DNA of 64,000 bases from Thermohalobaculum sp039184865 (GTDB lineage: Bacteria; Pseudomonadota; Alphaproteobacteria; Rhodobacterales; Rhodobacteraceae). Under the pieces are notes generated by a model, which saw only the letters and a program-made list of their open reading frames with translations, did no database searches and was not told the origin of the DNA. Below, piece after piece: positions 33,688 through 42,833 of this stretch. The translations under genes were made by a program, and so were the position numbers. Each line of letters starts with the position of its first letter. Within the stretch, counting starts at the first letter, position 1. Location of the stretch: contig JBCDAV010000021.1 of the NCBI GenBank assembly GCA_039184865.1, forward strand, positions 1-64,000. Direction: 5' to 3'.

Positions 33688-34830
33688 TCAATCCGCGATG
33701 TGAACGGCGTCTCCCGGCCGTTTCGGTTTGAGGAAGCGCGGGATCGGAAGCGTCGTCCGCCGAGTGCTCTCCGCGTCGCTACGAGCAGGACTTTGCGCAC
33801 CGGCACGGAGTATCCGGTCGAACCACCAACCCGGAAAGTCGAATTCTCGCTCGGAAAGTATGAGGCCCAGAGAGGATCCCTGATCGCAGCCGCGCCAAGT
33901 CTCGAACGAATAGGCCTCGCGTTGCAAATCGCGATCCTGCGGCACCGGCTCGCACCCGCCGCTGCGGGCGAACAGATCGAGGGTCTCGCCCAAACTCGTC
34001 TGCCCGAACCGCTTCCGCGTGCCCTCTCGCCCGTCGATGGGCCAGAAATCGCTCGCCGCATGATGGGTGTGTACGACCCGCCCTCCAGGCCTGCATGATC
34101 TCGGAGGCACGCCCCAATGCCCCCCGTTGATCGGCGCGATGCTCAGAGCCATCTCGGGGGCCAGACATGCGATCTGCCATGCGAGCGCCGCACCGTGTCC
34201 GATCCCCACGACAACGACCTTGCCCGGATCGACCCAGAACTGCTGGGCGGCATCGAACAGAACCTCACGCAGGAAGGCGTGTTCGTCGCGCCCACGCCGC
34301 TCTACGTCGCGCCGGTCATCGACGAAGTCGACATCCTGCCGGGTCAGTGTGTCGGTCGTGTAGAAATACCAGCCCCGGTCTTTCGATTGCCGCAGCAGGC
34401 GCATCCTCCCGTCCTTGCCCTTGATCGGGTATTTCTTTTCGCTCTTGCTCGACGTCCCGCCAACAAGTGTCAGTGTCGGGTCGAACCGCCGGATGGTCGT
34501 GACACGGACATACTTCCGCTTGGTCGCGTTCGGCGCGATCACCGCGTAGCCGCGATCCAGAAAGCTGTTCACCACAGCCTTGTTCTCCATGATCACGCCG
34601 CCGTCCTGCCCGGCATCGTGCAGGATCAGCACGATCGGCAGTCGTTGTAACTTACCCTCGGTGCTCGGCACGCGAATGAAATACTCCCCGGACCGGATGG
34701 CGCACGCACCGGACGGCGTTTTGACGGGACAGTTCGCAGCATGCGCGTCCGCGGAGATCGGCAGAAGCAAAACGACCAACATCCCCGCGATGAACCGCTG
34801 AGCTCTTCCGCATATGCTGCTGATCAGCAT
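33688..34830 (-). CDS. Exported LpqC/PHB-depolymerase-like protein lacking the catalytic serine
   Basis: 380 residues with an N-terminal signal segment (IAGMLVVLLLPISADAHA). The alpha/beta-hydrolase core is visible: LPIVLILHDAGQDG as the oxyanion strand, RGYAVIAPNA, and DPGKVVVVGIGHGAALAWQIACLAPE where the nucleophile elbow should be GxSxG. Here it reads GIGHG, with Gly replacing Ser, and no C-terminal GHxWPG-type His motif is found. So the protein is probably not a hydrolase. The ATG 34830 directly follows a TTG and has no clear ribosome site; an ATG at 34782 is an alternative. Its role may be binding. Confidence 0.65.
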   Translation of the reverse strand: MLISSICGRAQRFIAGMLVVLLLPISADAHAANCPVKTPSGACAIRSGEYFIRVPSTEGKLQRLPIVLILHDAGQDGGVIMENKAVVNSFLDRGYAVIAPNATKRKYVRVTTIRRFDPTLTLVGGTSSKSEKKYPIKGKDGRMRLLRQSKDRGWYFYTTDTLTRQDVDFVDDRRDVERRGRDEHAFLREVLFDAAQQFWVDPGKVVVVGIGHGAALAWQIACLAPEMALSIAPINGGHWGVPPRSCRPGGRVVHTHHAASDFWPIDGREGTRKRFGQTSLGETLDLFARSGGCEPVPQDRDLQREAYSFETWRGCDQGSSLGLILSEREFDFPGWWFDRILRAGAQSPARSDAESTRRTTLPIPRFLKPKRPGDAVHIAD

Positions 34831-34972
34831 CAATTTTTTGGCTCGAACGTCGGGAATCTCGCGGTCCCCTTACTCTCACTCACTGGTTCGGCCAGACCTA
34901 CCATTATGCAACGTCGCCCCGGTAATCCTCGGACACATTCCGCAATTGGACCGGCATCGCGCGCCGCGCCAG

Positions 34973-36136
34973 TCATCGCGCCTTCCAGTTGCCGATCTTC
35001 GTCTTCAGCCATGACCGGAAGCCACGCTCCGGCGGTGCGAGAAACGGGAAATCGGACCGCACGTCGCGGTAGGGCGCATCAACCCGGTCGCCGACCGGTT
35101 CGCGGCCATTAGAGATGTAGAGCGAGTAGAGCCGATCCATGATGTCGTCGTTCGGATGCCGCCCACCGCAGGTTTCGTGCGGCTGGCCGGTCAGCATGGA
35201 TCGCTCAATCTCCAGGAACGCCTCCGCCCCGCAGGGCTTGCCTGCATCCAGAACCAGGAAGTCGTCGGCCAGAACCTCGATGAGCGCGGACCGGTCCGTA
35301 TCGGACCAGTCGGCAACGCCGTCCAGCGCATCGTAGTAGGCAATATTCTCCTCCAATCGCGCTGCGACCATTGCTCGACTCTCAGGCGACGGCGCGAAGG
35401 AGGTCTGGCGATTGTGCTCGTCGCGAATGTCTTCGAGACCGCCACGATGGATCAGGCTGACATTGGTGACTTCCGGGCGTCCGATCCGGTCGAGCACGCG
35501 CGGCGGGTCGCCCACTTCGAACGCTTCCGCTGAGAGAGACAAAAGATCGCCGCGCGGCAGCAATTCTCTCACAATTTCAACGGCCAACGTCAGCACGTTG
35601 AGACGCGACATCGTGTTTTCGCCAGCCGGCACAGCGAGCGCTCCGCCGGTGGACGTCGCCAGCGCCCAGTCGCTGTCGAAGAAAAACGGATCGGACCGGT
35701 GGCCGAAAAACACCCGCATCTCGCCGGAGCGCGCCACGGCACCTTCACGGCTGATCGTCTCGACATCGCCCGGCCCGAGACAGCGCACGCTTTGCGAATC
35801 CTCGTGATCCTCGCCGAACGTGCAGGTGATCCGAACCTCCCCTCCAGTCCGGAACCGGTCGAGTTCGATCTCGGCAGACCGGATTAAGAAGGCGTAGCCG
35901 ATCCGGCTGGAGAAATGCGCTCCAGAGTGAGCAATCGGGTAGGTGTTCAGGATCAGCGCGACCCGGTTGCCGTTATCGACCGGGAACGCATAGAAATCCG
36001 ACAGATCGGCGAGCGGCTCGTCCTTGGTGATCTCGCCGTCGATGTGGTCGCTTGCGCGCACGCCGTCCGTCAGCGCGCCGCCCAGAAGCAGAGCGAACGC
36101 GAAGAGGCTGCAGAGAAACGACCGGACCCGATACAT
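34973..36136 (-). CDS. DUF4331 family exported protein
   Basis: 387 residues. Residues 1-29 form a signal peptide (RSFLCSLFAFALLLGGALTDG...A). The mature start SDHIDGEITKDEPLADLSDFYAFP is the DUF4331 signature, followed by RVALILNTYPI and FFGHRSDPFFFD. The C-terminal part (residues 240-380) is family-variable, with a CGGRHPNDDIMD segment containing Cys and acidic residues. DUF4331 proteins are periplasmic or extracellular and of unknown function. It lies 142 bases upstream of the LpqC-like gene on the same strand. Confidence 0.78.
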   Translation of the reverse strand: MYRVRSFLCSLFAFALLLGGALTDGVRASDHIDGEITKDEPLADLSDFYAFPVDNGNRVALILNTYPIAHSGAHFSSRIGYAFLIRSAEIELDRFRTGGEVRITCTFGEDHEDSQSVRCLGPGDVETISREGAVARSGEMRVFFGHRSDPFFFDSDWALATSTGGALAVPAGENTMSRLNVLTLAVEIVRELLPRGDLLSLSAEAFEVGDPPRVLDRIGRPEVTNVSLIHRGGLEDIRDEHNRQTSFAPSPESRAMVAARLEENIAYYDALDGVADWSDTDRSALIEVLADDFLVLDAGKPCGAEAFLEIERSMLTGQPHETCGGRHPNDDIMDRLYSLYISNGREPVGDRVDAPYRDVRSDFPFLAPPERGFRSWLKTKIGNWKAR

Positions 36137-36243
36137 CGCCGTGCATGTCCCTATTCAATTCAAGGGGCAAGTATATCCGAATCCGGTGGGAAGCCGAACA
36201 ACTCTGGCGCGTACGCCTTCATCAACGCCGCATGCACAGGCCC

Positions 36244-37638
36244 CTAGGGACGCAGTTCAGCCTCGCCCAGATCCCAGTAGACGCCCGCCATGATGCCGAG
36301 CGCACTTTCGCACACCGGCAGCAGGATGTGCTCGTCCGGCGCATGCTGCGAACACCCGGCATAGGAATGCGGGATCCAGATCGCCGGGATGCCGAGCAGA
36401 TCGGTAAACAGGTCGTTGCAGATCGAGCCGCCCATCTGCGGGATCACGGCGGGGGCCTCACCCGCGGTCGTCTCGACCGAACGGCGCACAAACAGCGACC
36501 AGGGATGGTCCGGCTCGGTCCGCGAGGCCCGGAACCCGGCCGCATTGCGCCCGGTCGGCGGCGCGATCTCGACCATCGGAAAGCCATGATCGTCCAGATG
36601 GCGCCGCAGTGACGGCAGGATCGCATCGACATCCGTCCCGGCGACGTAACGCAACTGGCAGTGCGCCCTCGCCGAAGGCTGGATCGCATTGACCGGCCCG
36701 TCGATATTGCCCGAACCGAGCGCCAGCACGGCGAACGAGTTCCAGCCATAGACCTTCTCGGCCGTCGTCATGCCGGGCTCGCCCCAGTCCGGATCGATCT
36801 CGGGCCCCTTCTCGCCGGCATCCAGCACGACGTCCTTCAGCACGTCGCGCACGGCATTGGTCATCGGCGGCGGCAGCCATTCCGGGATCAGGATCTGTCC
36901 CGTCGGCCCGCAGATCGACGCCAGCGCGTGCGACAGGATCATGCCCGGATCGGCCAGCGCACCTCCCCAGTTGCCCGAGTGGTGCCCGCCCTCCCGCAGA
37001 TCGCAGACCAGATCGAAGTTCTCGCCGCCACGCGCGCCCAGCGACACCGTGGGCCGGTCGATCCGCACGCGCGGCCCGTCCGAGGCGACGAACAGGTCCG
37101 CCGCGAACGCCTCGCGATTGGCGGCGATGATGTCGCCGAGCCCCTGCGATCCGTTCTCCTCGGCCATCTCGACGATGAACTTCGCATTGAAGCCGAGCGC
37201 ACCGCGCGCCTCCAGCACGGCCTTCAGGCCCGCCATGTTGATCGTGTGCTGCGCCTTGTTGTCGGCGGTGCCGCGGCCATAGAGCCGCTCGCCGTCGCGC
37301 GCGGTGATCCACGGCCCCTGCCCCTTGGTCCACTGCGTCTCCTGTCCCCGGATCACGTCGCCATGGCCATAGCCAAGCACGGTCAGATCCGCGCCCTCGT
37401 CGCGGGTCGCGAGCAGAACCGGACCGACGCCGGGCTTGGGGTTCTCGAAAATCTGCGTCTCAAAGCCCATCGCCTCGAAGGCGGGCGCCATTTCCTGCTC
37501 GAGATAGGTGCGCGTGTGCGGCAGTCCTTCAGGCACCTGGCTCTGCGTCGGGATCGCCACCCGCCGCCCGAGATCCTCCTCGAACGCTCCGCTGGTCAGG
37601 TACGCGTGCGCATCGGCAACGGCCGCCTCTCGTGACAT
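36244..37638 (-). CDS. M20 family metallopeptidase (dipeptidase-like)
   Basis: 464-residue M20/M28-fold peptidase. GYGHGDVIRG is the first metal motif, YGRGTADNKAQH the second with bridging Asp, and MAEENGSQG the catalytic/bridging Glu pair. A dimerisation domain (residues about 200-330) is inserted, and SYAGCSQHAPDEH near the end supplies the last His ligand. It should cleave dipeptides or amidated amino acids in the cytoplasm. GGAG precedes the ATG. It is divergent from the sugar dehydrogenase gene (86-base spacer). Confidence 0.87.
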   Translation of the reverse strand: MSREAAVADAHAYLTSGAFEEDLGRRVAIPTQSQVPEGLPHTRTYLEQEMAPAFEAMGFETQIFENPKPGVGPVLLATRDEGADLTVLGYGHGDVIRGQETQWTKGQGPWITARDGERLYGRGTADNKAQHTINMAGLKAVLEARGALGFNAKFIVEMAEENGSQGLGDIIAANREAFAADLFVASDGPRVRIDRPTVSLGARGGENFDLVCDLREGGHHSGNWGGALADPGMILSHALASICGPTGQILIPEWLPPPMTNAVRDVLKDVVLDAGEKGPEIDPDWGEPGMTTAEKVYGWNSFAVLALGSGNIDGPVNAIQPSARAHCQLRYVAGTDVDAILPSLRRHLDDHGFPMVEIAPPTGRNAAGFRASRTEPDHPWSLFVRRSVETTAGEAPAVIPQMGGSICNDLFTDLLGIPAIWIPHSYAGCSQHAPDEHILLPVCESALGIMAGVYWDLGEAELRP

Positions 37639-37724
37639 CTTGGTGACTCCTTCACTCGGGGAGCGCCGGGCGCTGGCGCAATGGACATCTCAACCCTACC
37701 TGTCACGGAACGACGGAGGATGCC

Positions 37725-38834
37725 ATGCTCAGACTGCTTCTGATCCTGACCGTGATGCTGCCGGCCCTCGCCCGCGCCGAGACGTTGCAGACCAGCGCAG
37801 GCCCGGTCACGGTGACGCCTGTCATTCAAGGCCTCGACAATCCCTGGGCGGTGGCGTTCCTGCCGGATGGAAAGCTGCTGATCACCGAGCGCGACGGCGC
37901 CCTGCTGATCGCCGACCCGGCGAGCGGTGCGACAACGCCGGTCGGCGGCGTGCCGGAGGTCCGCGATTCGGGCCAGGGCGGACTGCTCGATGTCGTCCTC
38001 GACCCGGACTTCGAGCAGAACCGCACGCTCTATCTCAGCTACTCCGAACCGGTCGGCACCTTCTCGGCGCGCACCGCGGTGGCGCGCGCCACGCTGACCG
38101 GCACCACGCTCGAGAAAGTCTCGGTGATCCTGCGCCAGACGCCGGAGGGCCGGGGCGGCCGCCATTTCGGCTCGCGCATCGTGCCCGACGGCAAGGGCGG
38201 GCTGTTCGTCACGCTCGGCGACCGGGGCGACGCCGACGAGGCGCAGAACCGCGCCAACACCATCGGCAAGGTCGTGCGCCTCGACGTGACCCGAAATGCG
38301 GACACCGTTCCCGGGTTCGTCGCCAAACCGGATGCCGCCGTCCCGACCGAGCTCTGGTCGATCGGCCATCGCAACGCCCAAGGTGCCGCCCTCGACGAAC
38401 AGGGCCGGCTCTGGACCGTCAGTCACGGCGCACGCGGCGGCGACGAGATCAACCGCCCGGAGCAGGGCAAGAACTACGGCTGGCCGGTGATCTCGTACGG
38501 CACGACCTATTCGGGCTTCTCGATCGGTGAGGGCACGTCGAAGCCCGGCATGGAGCAGCCGGCCTTCTACTGGGACCCGTCGATCGCACCGTCCGGCATG
38601 ATGATCTACTCGGGCAAGCTCTGGCCGGAATGGACGGGCGACATCTTCGTCGGATCGCTGAAGTTCGACTACGTCTCGCGGCTGAACCGCGACGGCGACG
38701 ACATCGTCAGCGAGGAGCGCCTGTTCCGCGACCGCTTCCTGCGCATCCGCGATGTCCGCGAAGGCCCGGACGGCGCGATCTGGTTCCTGGCAGTCGGCGA
38801 CGAGACGCTTTACCGGATGACGCCCGCCAAATGA
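37725..38834 (+). CDS. Soluble PQQ-dependent aldose sugar dehydrogenase-like protein (Asd/YliI type)
   Basis: 369 residues with an 18-residue signal peptide (RLLLILTVMLPALARA). The beta-propeller motifs GLDNPWAVAFLPDGKLLITER, GQGGLLDVVLDP, GRHFGSRIVPDGKGGLFVTLGDRG and ELWSIGHRNAQGAALDE match the glucose/sorbosone dehydrogenase family. It should oxidise aldose sugars in the periplasm using PQQ; no pqq genes lie here. GGAGG is before the ATG. Its stop overlaps the next gene by ATGA. Confidence 0.88.
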   Translation: MLRLLLILTVMLPALARAETLQTSAGPVTVTPVIQGLDNPWAVAFLPDGKLLITERDGALLIADPASGATTPVGGVPEVRDSGQGGLLDVVLDPDFEQNRTLYLSYSEPVGTFSARTAVARATLTGTTLEKVSVILRQTPEGRGGRHFGSRIVPDGKGGLFVTLGDRGDADEAQNRANTIGKVVRLDVTRNADTVPGFVAKPDAAVPTELWSIGHRNAQGAALDEQGRLWTVSHGARGGDEINRPEQGKNYGWPVISYGTTYSGFSIGEGTSKPGMEQPAFYWDPSIAPSGMMIYSGKLWPEWTGDIFVGSLKFDYVSRLNRDGDDIVSEERLFRDRFLRIRDVREGPDGAIWFLAVGDETLYRMTPAK

Positions 38835-39406
38835 TCTCGATCCCATTGAAATCCGCGCTCGCGATGCTCTCCATCGCAATCTGTGCCGCTCCTGTGGCAC
38901 TGTCGGCGACTGAACAGGACACGCCTCTGTCGCGAGAAGAGATGATCCGCACCCTCGTCGAAAGCGGTGCCAACGAAAACGAAACCGAACGCCACACCAT
39001 CGAAATCAATGGCTGCGTGATGGTCGCAGAGCGGTGGAAGCACTTCGAAGGCGAAGGTTTCATCCTGTTCACCTCCGCGAAGGTGAATCTGACCGATACC
39101 CGCCTGGTATATGTTCAGGGCAAAAACCACTTCGTCGCCGTCGACACCGCGAACCCCGAAAACACATTGTCCGTTATCTCCTTCGCGATGAAACCTCCCG
39201 CGAAGGCCATCCTGGAGAAGCCAGAACGCCGGCGGGCGCGGCGCGATCGGACCAGATCGCCAAGGCAGGCGCAGGAACCCTATTACTTCGAGGAGCATGA
39301 TGACTTCTTTATCATGCACGAAATGATCGATGATCCTCAGAAGCCCGCGCGCTTCGCCGACACCTTCGAGCGCTACCAACGGGACTTCTGCGACGTTGCC
39401 GGCTAG
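38831..39406 (+). CDS. Exported hypothetical protein
   Basis: 191 residues, with a 26-residue signal peptide (KSALAMLSIAICAAPVALSA). The mature part has two cysteines (NGCVMVA and the penultimate region RDFCDVAG) that could form a disulfide, a basic central patch (RRRARRDRTRS) and a Phe/Tyr/His/Asp-rich end. No recognised family. Its ATG lies in the stop of the sugar dehydrogenase gene, so it is translationally coupled and probably works with it in the periplasm; that is inference. Confidence 0.65.
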   Translation: MISIPLKSALAMLSIAICAAPVALSATEQDTPLSREEMIRTLVESGANENETERHTIEINGCVMVAERWKHFEGEGFILFTSAKVNLTDTRLVYVQGKNHFVAVDTANPENTLSVISFAMKPPAKAILEKPERRRARRDRTRSPRQAQEPYYFEEHDDFFIMHEMIDDPQKPARFADTFERYQRDFCDVAG

Positions 39407-39602
39407 GCTGCACTCACCGACAGGGAGCATCGATGTTCAAAAGTCGTGTTCCGAAGAAACAAATAAGAACTTAGTCAAGCGCGCCGCAGTAGCAGCGCGC
39501 TCAAAAGCCGTTCAAAGGAATTCCAAGTGTATATGCGACGGAAGGTGCAATTTCACCCGGTCCTCGCGGGAATCGTCGTTCCCACGAAGTGTATCATCGT
39601 CA

Positions 39603-40172
39603 CTAGCCGATCTTCGTTTCGGTCTTACGGTTCTCCCGGCATGCGCCATAATGGAAGATATCGTAGCTTTTCCCAAGTTTATGAATCCACATAAATACGT
39701 CTTGTAAATGCGCCACTTTACCTGGAAGAATTCGAACAACATCCATGGTTCCATAATCCGGATAGAATGTTTTGTTTGCGTCATTATAAGTGAGTCGGTA
39801 ATTCTTCGTGACATCGAATGATACCATTTCCTCTTTTACCGGGTCTCGCTTAAATGTAAGCTTTTGGCGAACTTCATCAGTCAATGGAATGTTCAACCTG
39901 TTCGCATGTGCAGCAGCATGATCATATGCCATTCCGATAAAGGTACCGGTCGAGTAAAAGTCGTCGTCGCAGTAAAAGTAAGCCTTTTTGATGTATTTCG
40001 GAATTGCGCAAGGACCACTTCCTTGTGTCTCGACTTTCATATTCTTCATTTTGAGCCACACACGCTTAGGCGTATAGCCGCCATGTGCGCAAAGCAGGAT
40101 CTCATTGTTTGTATCGTCACCCTCTTTGATGTTGAATTTGAGCGGGCCGCGGATTTTTTCGACGTAAGGCAT
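39603..40172 (-). CDS. AT-rich hypothetical protein with HG...AC motifs (possible Stv-adhesin or clan CD-like fold)
   Basis: 189 residues, no signal peptide or membrane span. Near residue 30 EILLCAHGGYTPKRVWLKM and near 180 YDIFHYGACRENRK give a strand-ending HG and a strand-ending AC, the arrangement of clan CD caspase-like folds and of the putative adhesin Stv domain; this likeness is tentative. GGAGA seven bases before the ATG supports the start. The gene and both flanks are visibly AT-richer than the surrounding chromosome and its codon use differs, so it looks like a recent single-gene insertion. Function unknown. Confidence 0.55.
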   Translation of the reverse strand: MPYVEKIRGPLKFNIKEGDDTNNEILLCAHGGYTPKRVWLKMKNMKVETQGSGPCAIPKYIKKAYFYCDDDFYSTGTFIGMAYDHAAAHANRLNIPLTDEVRQKLTFKRDPVKEEMVSFDVTKNYRLTYNDANKTFYPDYGTMDVVRILPGKVAHLQDVFMWIHKLGKSYDIFHYGACRENRKTETKIG

Positions 40173-40440
40173 TTGAAGTCTCCATTTGATATCTCAAACC
40201 GTTGTAAGTCTCGGGAACGACCATGTTTGTTGGCCGTCCCACTGGGGTAATCTTCCATCTCCGTGCAGCCGCTTCCGACTGCACAACTGTCTATAAATTT
40301 TAAAATGGCATTTATCTTGAGATTTAACTGAGCGGTTCCTGATAACTTTCTGAGAAATCCGGGGCAAATCGAGGTGAATCGAGGCAAAGGCGCAAAACTC
40401 GTGCTTGGCCTCCCGGGTTCAAGGTGGCAATCAAGCGCCC

Positions 40441-41541
40441 ATGACTGCGAAATACACCTCTGTCGTCGAGCCCCTTCCCTCGACCGTCCCCTTCGTCGGC
40501 CCGGAGCATCAGGAGCGCCAGCGCGGCGCTCCGTTCAAGGCCCGCATCGGTGCGAACGAAAGCGTCTTCGGACCCTCGTCCAGCGTCGTCGAGGCGATCG
40601 CCAAGGCAGGGCCCGAGGCGTGGATGTACTGCGATCCGAACATGCACGACCTGCGCATGGCGATCGCGGGGCACAACGGCATCGATCCCGACAGCATCGT
40701 CATCGGCGAGGGCATCGACGGCCTCTTCGGCAACACCGTGCGGCTGTTTGTCGAGCGCGGCGACAAGGTCGTCACCTCGCTCGGCGCCTATCCGACCTTC
40801 AACTACCATGTCGCGGGCTTCGGCGGAGAGCTCATAACCGTTCCGTATGTCGACGATCGCGAAGACCCGGAATCGCTGCTCGCGGCAGCGCGGGAGCACC
40901 GCCCGAAGCTCGTCTTCATCGCCAACCCGGACAATCCGATGGGAACCTGGCACGGCGCGGAGAAAATCCGCGCGCTGATCGACGGGCTGCCGGACGGCAC
41001 GCTTCTGTGCCTCGACGAGGCCTACATCGAGTTCGCGCCCGGCGGCACGGCGATGCCCTGGGACACCGACGACCGGCGGGTGATCCGCTTTCGCACTTTC
41101 TCCAAGGCCCACGGCATGGCCGGGATGCGCATCGCCTATGCCGTCACGCACCCCGAGACCGCCACGGCCTTCGACCGCATCCGCAACCATTTCGGGGTCA
41201 ATCGCGTCGCCCAGGAAGCGGCCATCGCGTCACTGGCCGACGGCGCGCATCTCGCCGATGTCGTGAATAAGACCGCGACCGCGCGCGAACGCATCGCCGA
41301 GATCGCGCGCGAGAACGGGCTGACCGCATTGCCGTCCGCGACGAACTTCGTCGCGGTCGATTGCGGCCGGGACGGAGACTATGCGCGCGCGGTGCTGCAG
41401 GCCCTGCTAAAGCGCGGGCTCTTCGTGCGCATGCCCGGTGTTGCGCCGCTCGACCGGTGCATCCGCATCGGCGCGGGCACGCCCGAGGATCTCGCCCTGC
41501 TCGCCGACGCGCTGCCCGAGGCGCTTGCCGAGGCAGGCTGA
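40441..41541 (+). CDS. PLP-dependent aminotransferase, HisC-like
   Basis: 366-residue fold-type I aminotransferase close to histidinol-phosphate aminotransferases. RIGANESVFGPS is the substrate segment, ANPDNPMGTW binds the cofactor, LCLDEAYIEFAPG provides the Asp to the pyridine nitrogen and RTFSKAHGMAGMRIAYA the PLP-binding Lys. Annotated relatives act on histidinol phosphate, aromatic amino acids or other amino acids. There is no his-gene context, so HisC function is not certain. The start is ATG 40441 with no strong ribosome site. Its stop lies 18 bases from the convergent SDR stop. Confidence 0.85.
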   Translation: MTAKYTSVVEPLPSTVPFVGPEHQERQRGAPFKARIGANESVFGPSSSVVEAIAKAGPEAWMYCDPNMHDLRMAIAGHNGIDPDSIVIGEGIDGLFGNTVRLFVERGDKVVTSLGAYPTFNYHVAGFGGELITVPYVDDREDPESLLAAAREHRPKLVFIANPDNPMGTWHGAEKIRALIDGLPDGTLLCLDEAYIEFAPGGTAMPWDTDDRRVIRFRTFSKAHGMAGMRIAYAVTHPETATAFDRIRNHFGVNRVAQEAAIASLADGAHLADVVNKTATARERIAEIARENGLTALPSATNFVAVDCGRDGDYARAVLQALLKRGLFVRMPGVAPLDRCIRIGAGTPEDLALLADALPEALAEAG

Positions 41542-41559
41542 CCGAAGGTCGATCCGCGG

Positions 41560-42363
41560 TCAGAGACCGAGCCGCGCCAGGACGGTATCGATCGCCGCCA
41601 TCACCGACGCGCGGTTCTCGGCACTCCCGGCCCAGGCGTGCGGCGGTGCAAGCCGTCCGGCGTCATTGTCGAAGTACCGCCCGTTGGCCGTCGCGAACTC
41701 CTCGGACAGCGCCGCCCGGCTGAGGATATCGACCCCGATCTGAAGATCGCCGCCCGAGACGCCGAAGCCCTGCTGCACCATCTTGCTCGCGAGCAGCGAG
41801 CCGGGATTGACCGCCACGGCGACCTGCCCCGCCGCCAGATCCTGCGCGAGTTCCTGCGACCAGATCGTCAGCGCGAGCTTGCTTTGCGCATAGGCGTCCA
41901 TCTCGGATAGCGCCTTGCCGCCAGCCATCGCGGCGACGGACACCGGGGCCTGTGCGGCCGAAGACAGGCTGACGATCCGGCCATCCGGCGACAGCACCGG
42001 CAGCAGCCTGCGCGTCAGAACCACCGGCGCGTAGAGGTTCACCGCTATCCGGATGTCGAGCCCTTCGGCCGTCTGCTGCACCGGCGACTTGAAGACCCCG
42101 GCATTGTTCAGGATGACATCGAGGCTGGCGCCGCGCGCCGCGATGCTGTCAGCCAGCGCAGCCACACTCGACAGCACCGAGAAGTCCGAGACGAAGGTCT
42201 CGACCGTGCCCCCGGCCGCCGCGACCGCCTCTGCCGCCGATGCCAGCTTGGCCTCGCTCCGGCCGTGCAGCAACAAGCTGTGACCGGCGGCGGCCAGAGC
42301 CTTCGCTGTCTCCAGCCCGATGCCGTCGGTGGCTCCGGTGATCAGAATCGTCTTTGCCGTCAT
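41560..42363 (-). CDS. Short-chain dehydrogenase/reductase
   Basis: 267-residue SDR. TILITGATDGIGLETAKALAAAG is the TGxxxGxG nucleotide motif, NNAGVF the structural motif, SLSSAAQ the catalytic Ser and YAQSKLAL the YxxxK pair. Probably NADP(H)-dependent, given the HGRSEAK end of strand two with Arg. Substrate unknown. It lies 63 bases downstream of a DUF1330 gene on the same strand and could share its promoter. Confidence 0.87.
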   Translation of the reverse strand: MTAKTILITGATDGIGLETAKALAAAGHSLLLHGRSEAKLASAAEAVAAAGGTVETFVSDFSVLSSVAALADSIAARGASLDVILNNAGVFKSPVQQTAEGLDIRIAVNLYAPVVLTRRLLPVLSPDGRIVSLSSAAQAPVSVAAMAGGKALSEMDAYAQSKLALTIWSQELAQDLAAGQVAVAVNPGSLLASKMVQQGFGVSGGDLQIGVDILSRAALSEEFATANGRYFDNDAGRLAPPHAWAGSAENRASVMAAIDTVLARLGL

Positions 42364-42426
42364 CTCGGTCTCCTCGTCTGGACGCCCTGCCCCGGATGTC
42401 GCTCAGATCGCCGCGCCGGGCGCAGC

Positions 42427-42729
42427 CTAGGCGAGGTCGTCCTTGGCTTCGACCAGATAATGAAAGCTCGTCGAGCCATTGGTGCGCGCCTGCAGATGCG
42501 GCACGTATTCGGGATCGGCCATGAATGCCTGTGCGGCGTCCTTCGACGGCCACTGAATGATGATCCGCAAGGCCGCCGGGTCGTCATCGCCTTCGACCTG
42601 CTCGTGCGTGGCGGTGCGGGCGAGATACTTTCCGCCGTGCTTGGCGACCAGCCGGTTCGCCGGGCCGATGTAGTCGGGGATCCAGTCTTCGCGCGTCGGG
42701 GTCACGGCGAGGATCGAGAAATAGGACAT
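42427..42729 (-). CDS. DUF1330 family protein
   Basis: 100-residue dimeric alpha/beta-barrel type protein. MSYFSILAVTP opens the first strand, IGPANRLVAKHGGKYLAR and ALRIIIQWPSKDAAQAFMADPEY are the typical DUF1330 elements. Function unsettled. It is divergent from the LysR-family gene (104-base spacer) and followed by the SDR gene, the classic layout for a LysR-controlled unit. Confidence 0.82.
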   Translation of the reverse strand: MSYFSILAVTPTREDWIPDYIGPANRLVAKHGGKYLARTATHEQVEGDDDPAALRIIIQWPSKDAAQAFMADPEYVPHLQARTNGSTSFHYLVEAKDDLA

Positions 42730-42833
42730 TGCGTCTGCTCCAAGTGCTGCTGCGGGCCCCGGAACGATCGAGGCACCTCCGCGATATCGTATTTTGATTT
42801 TCGGGAAAAACTGACAGAACCTGACTTCAGAAT

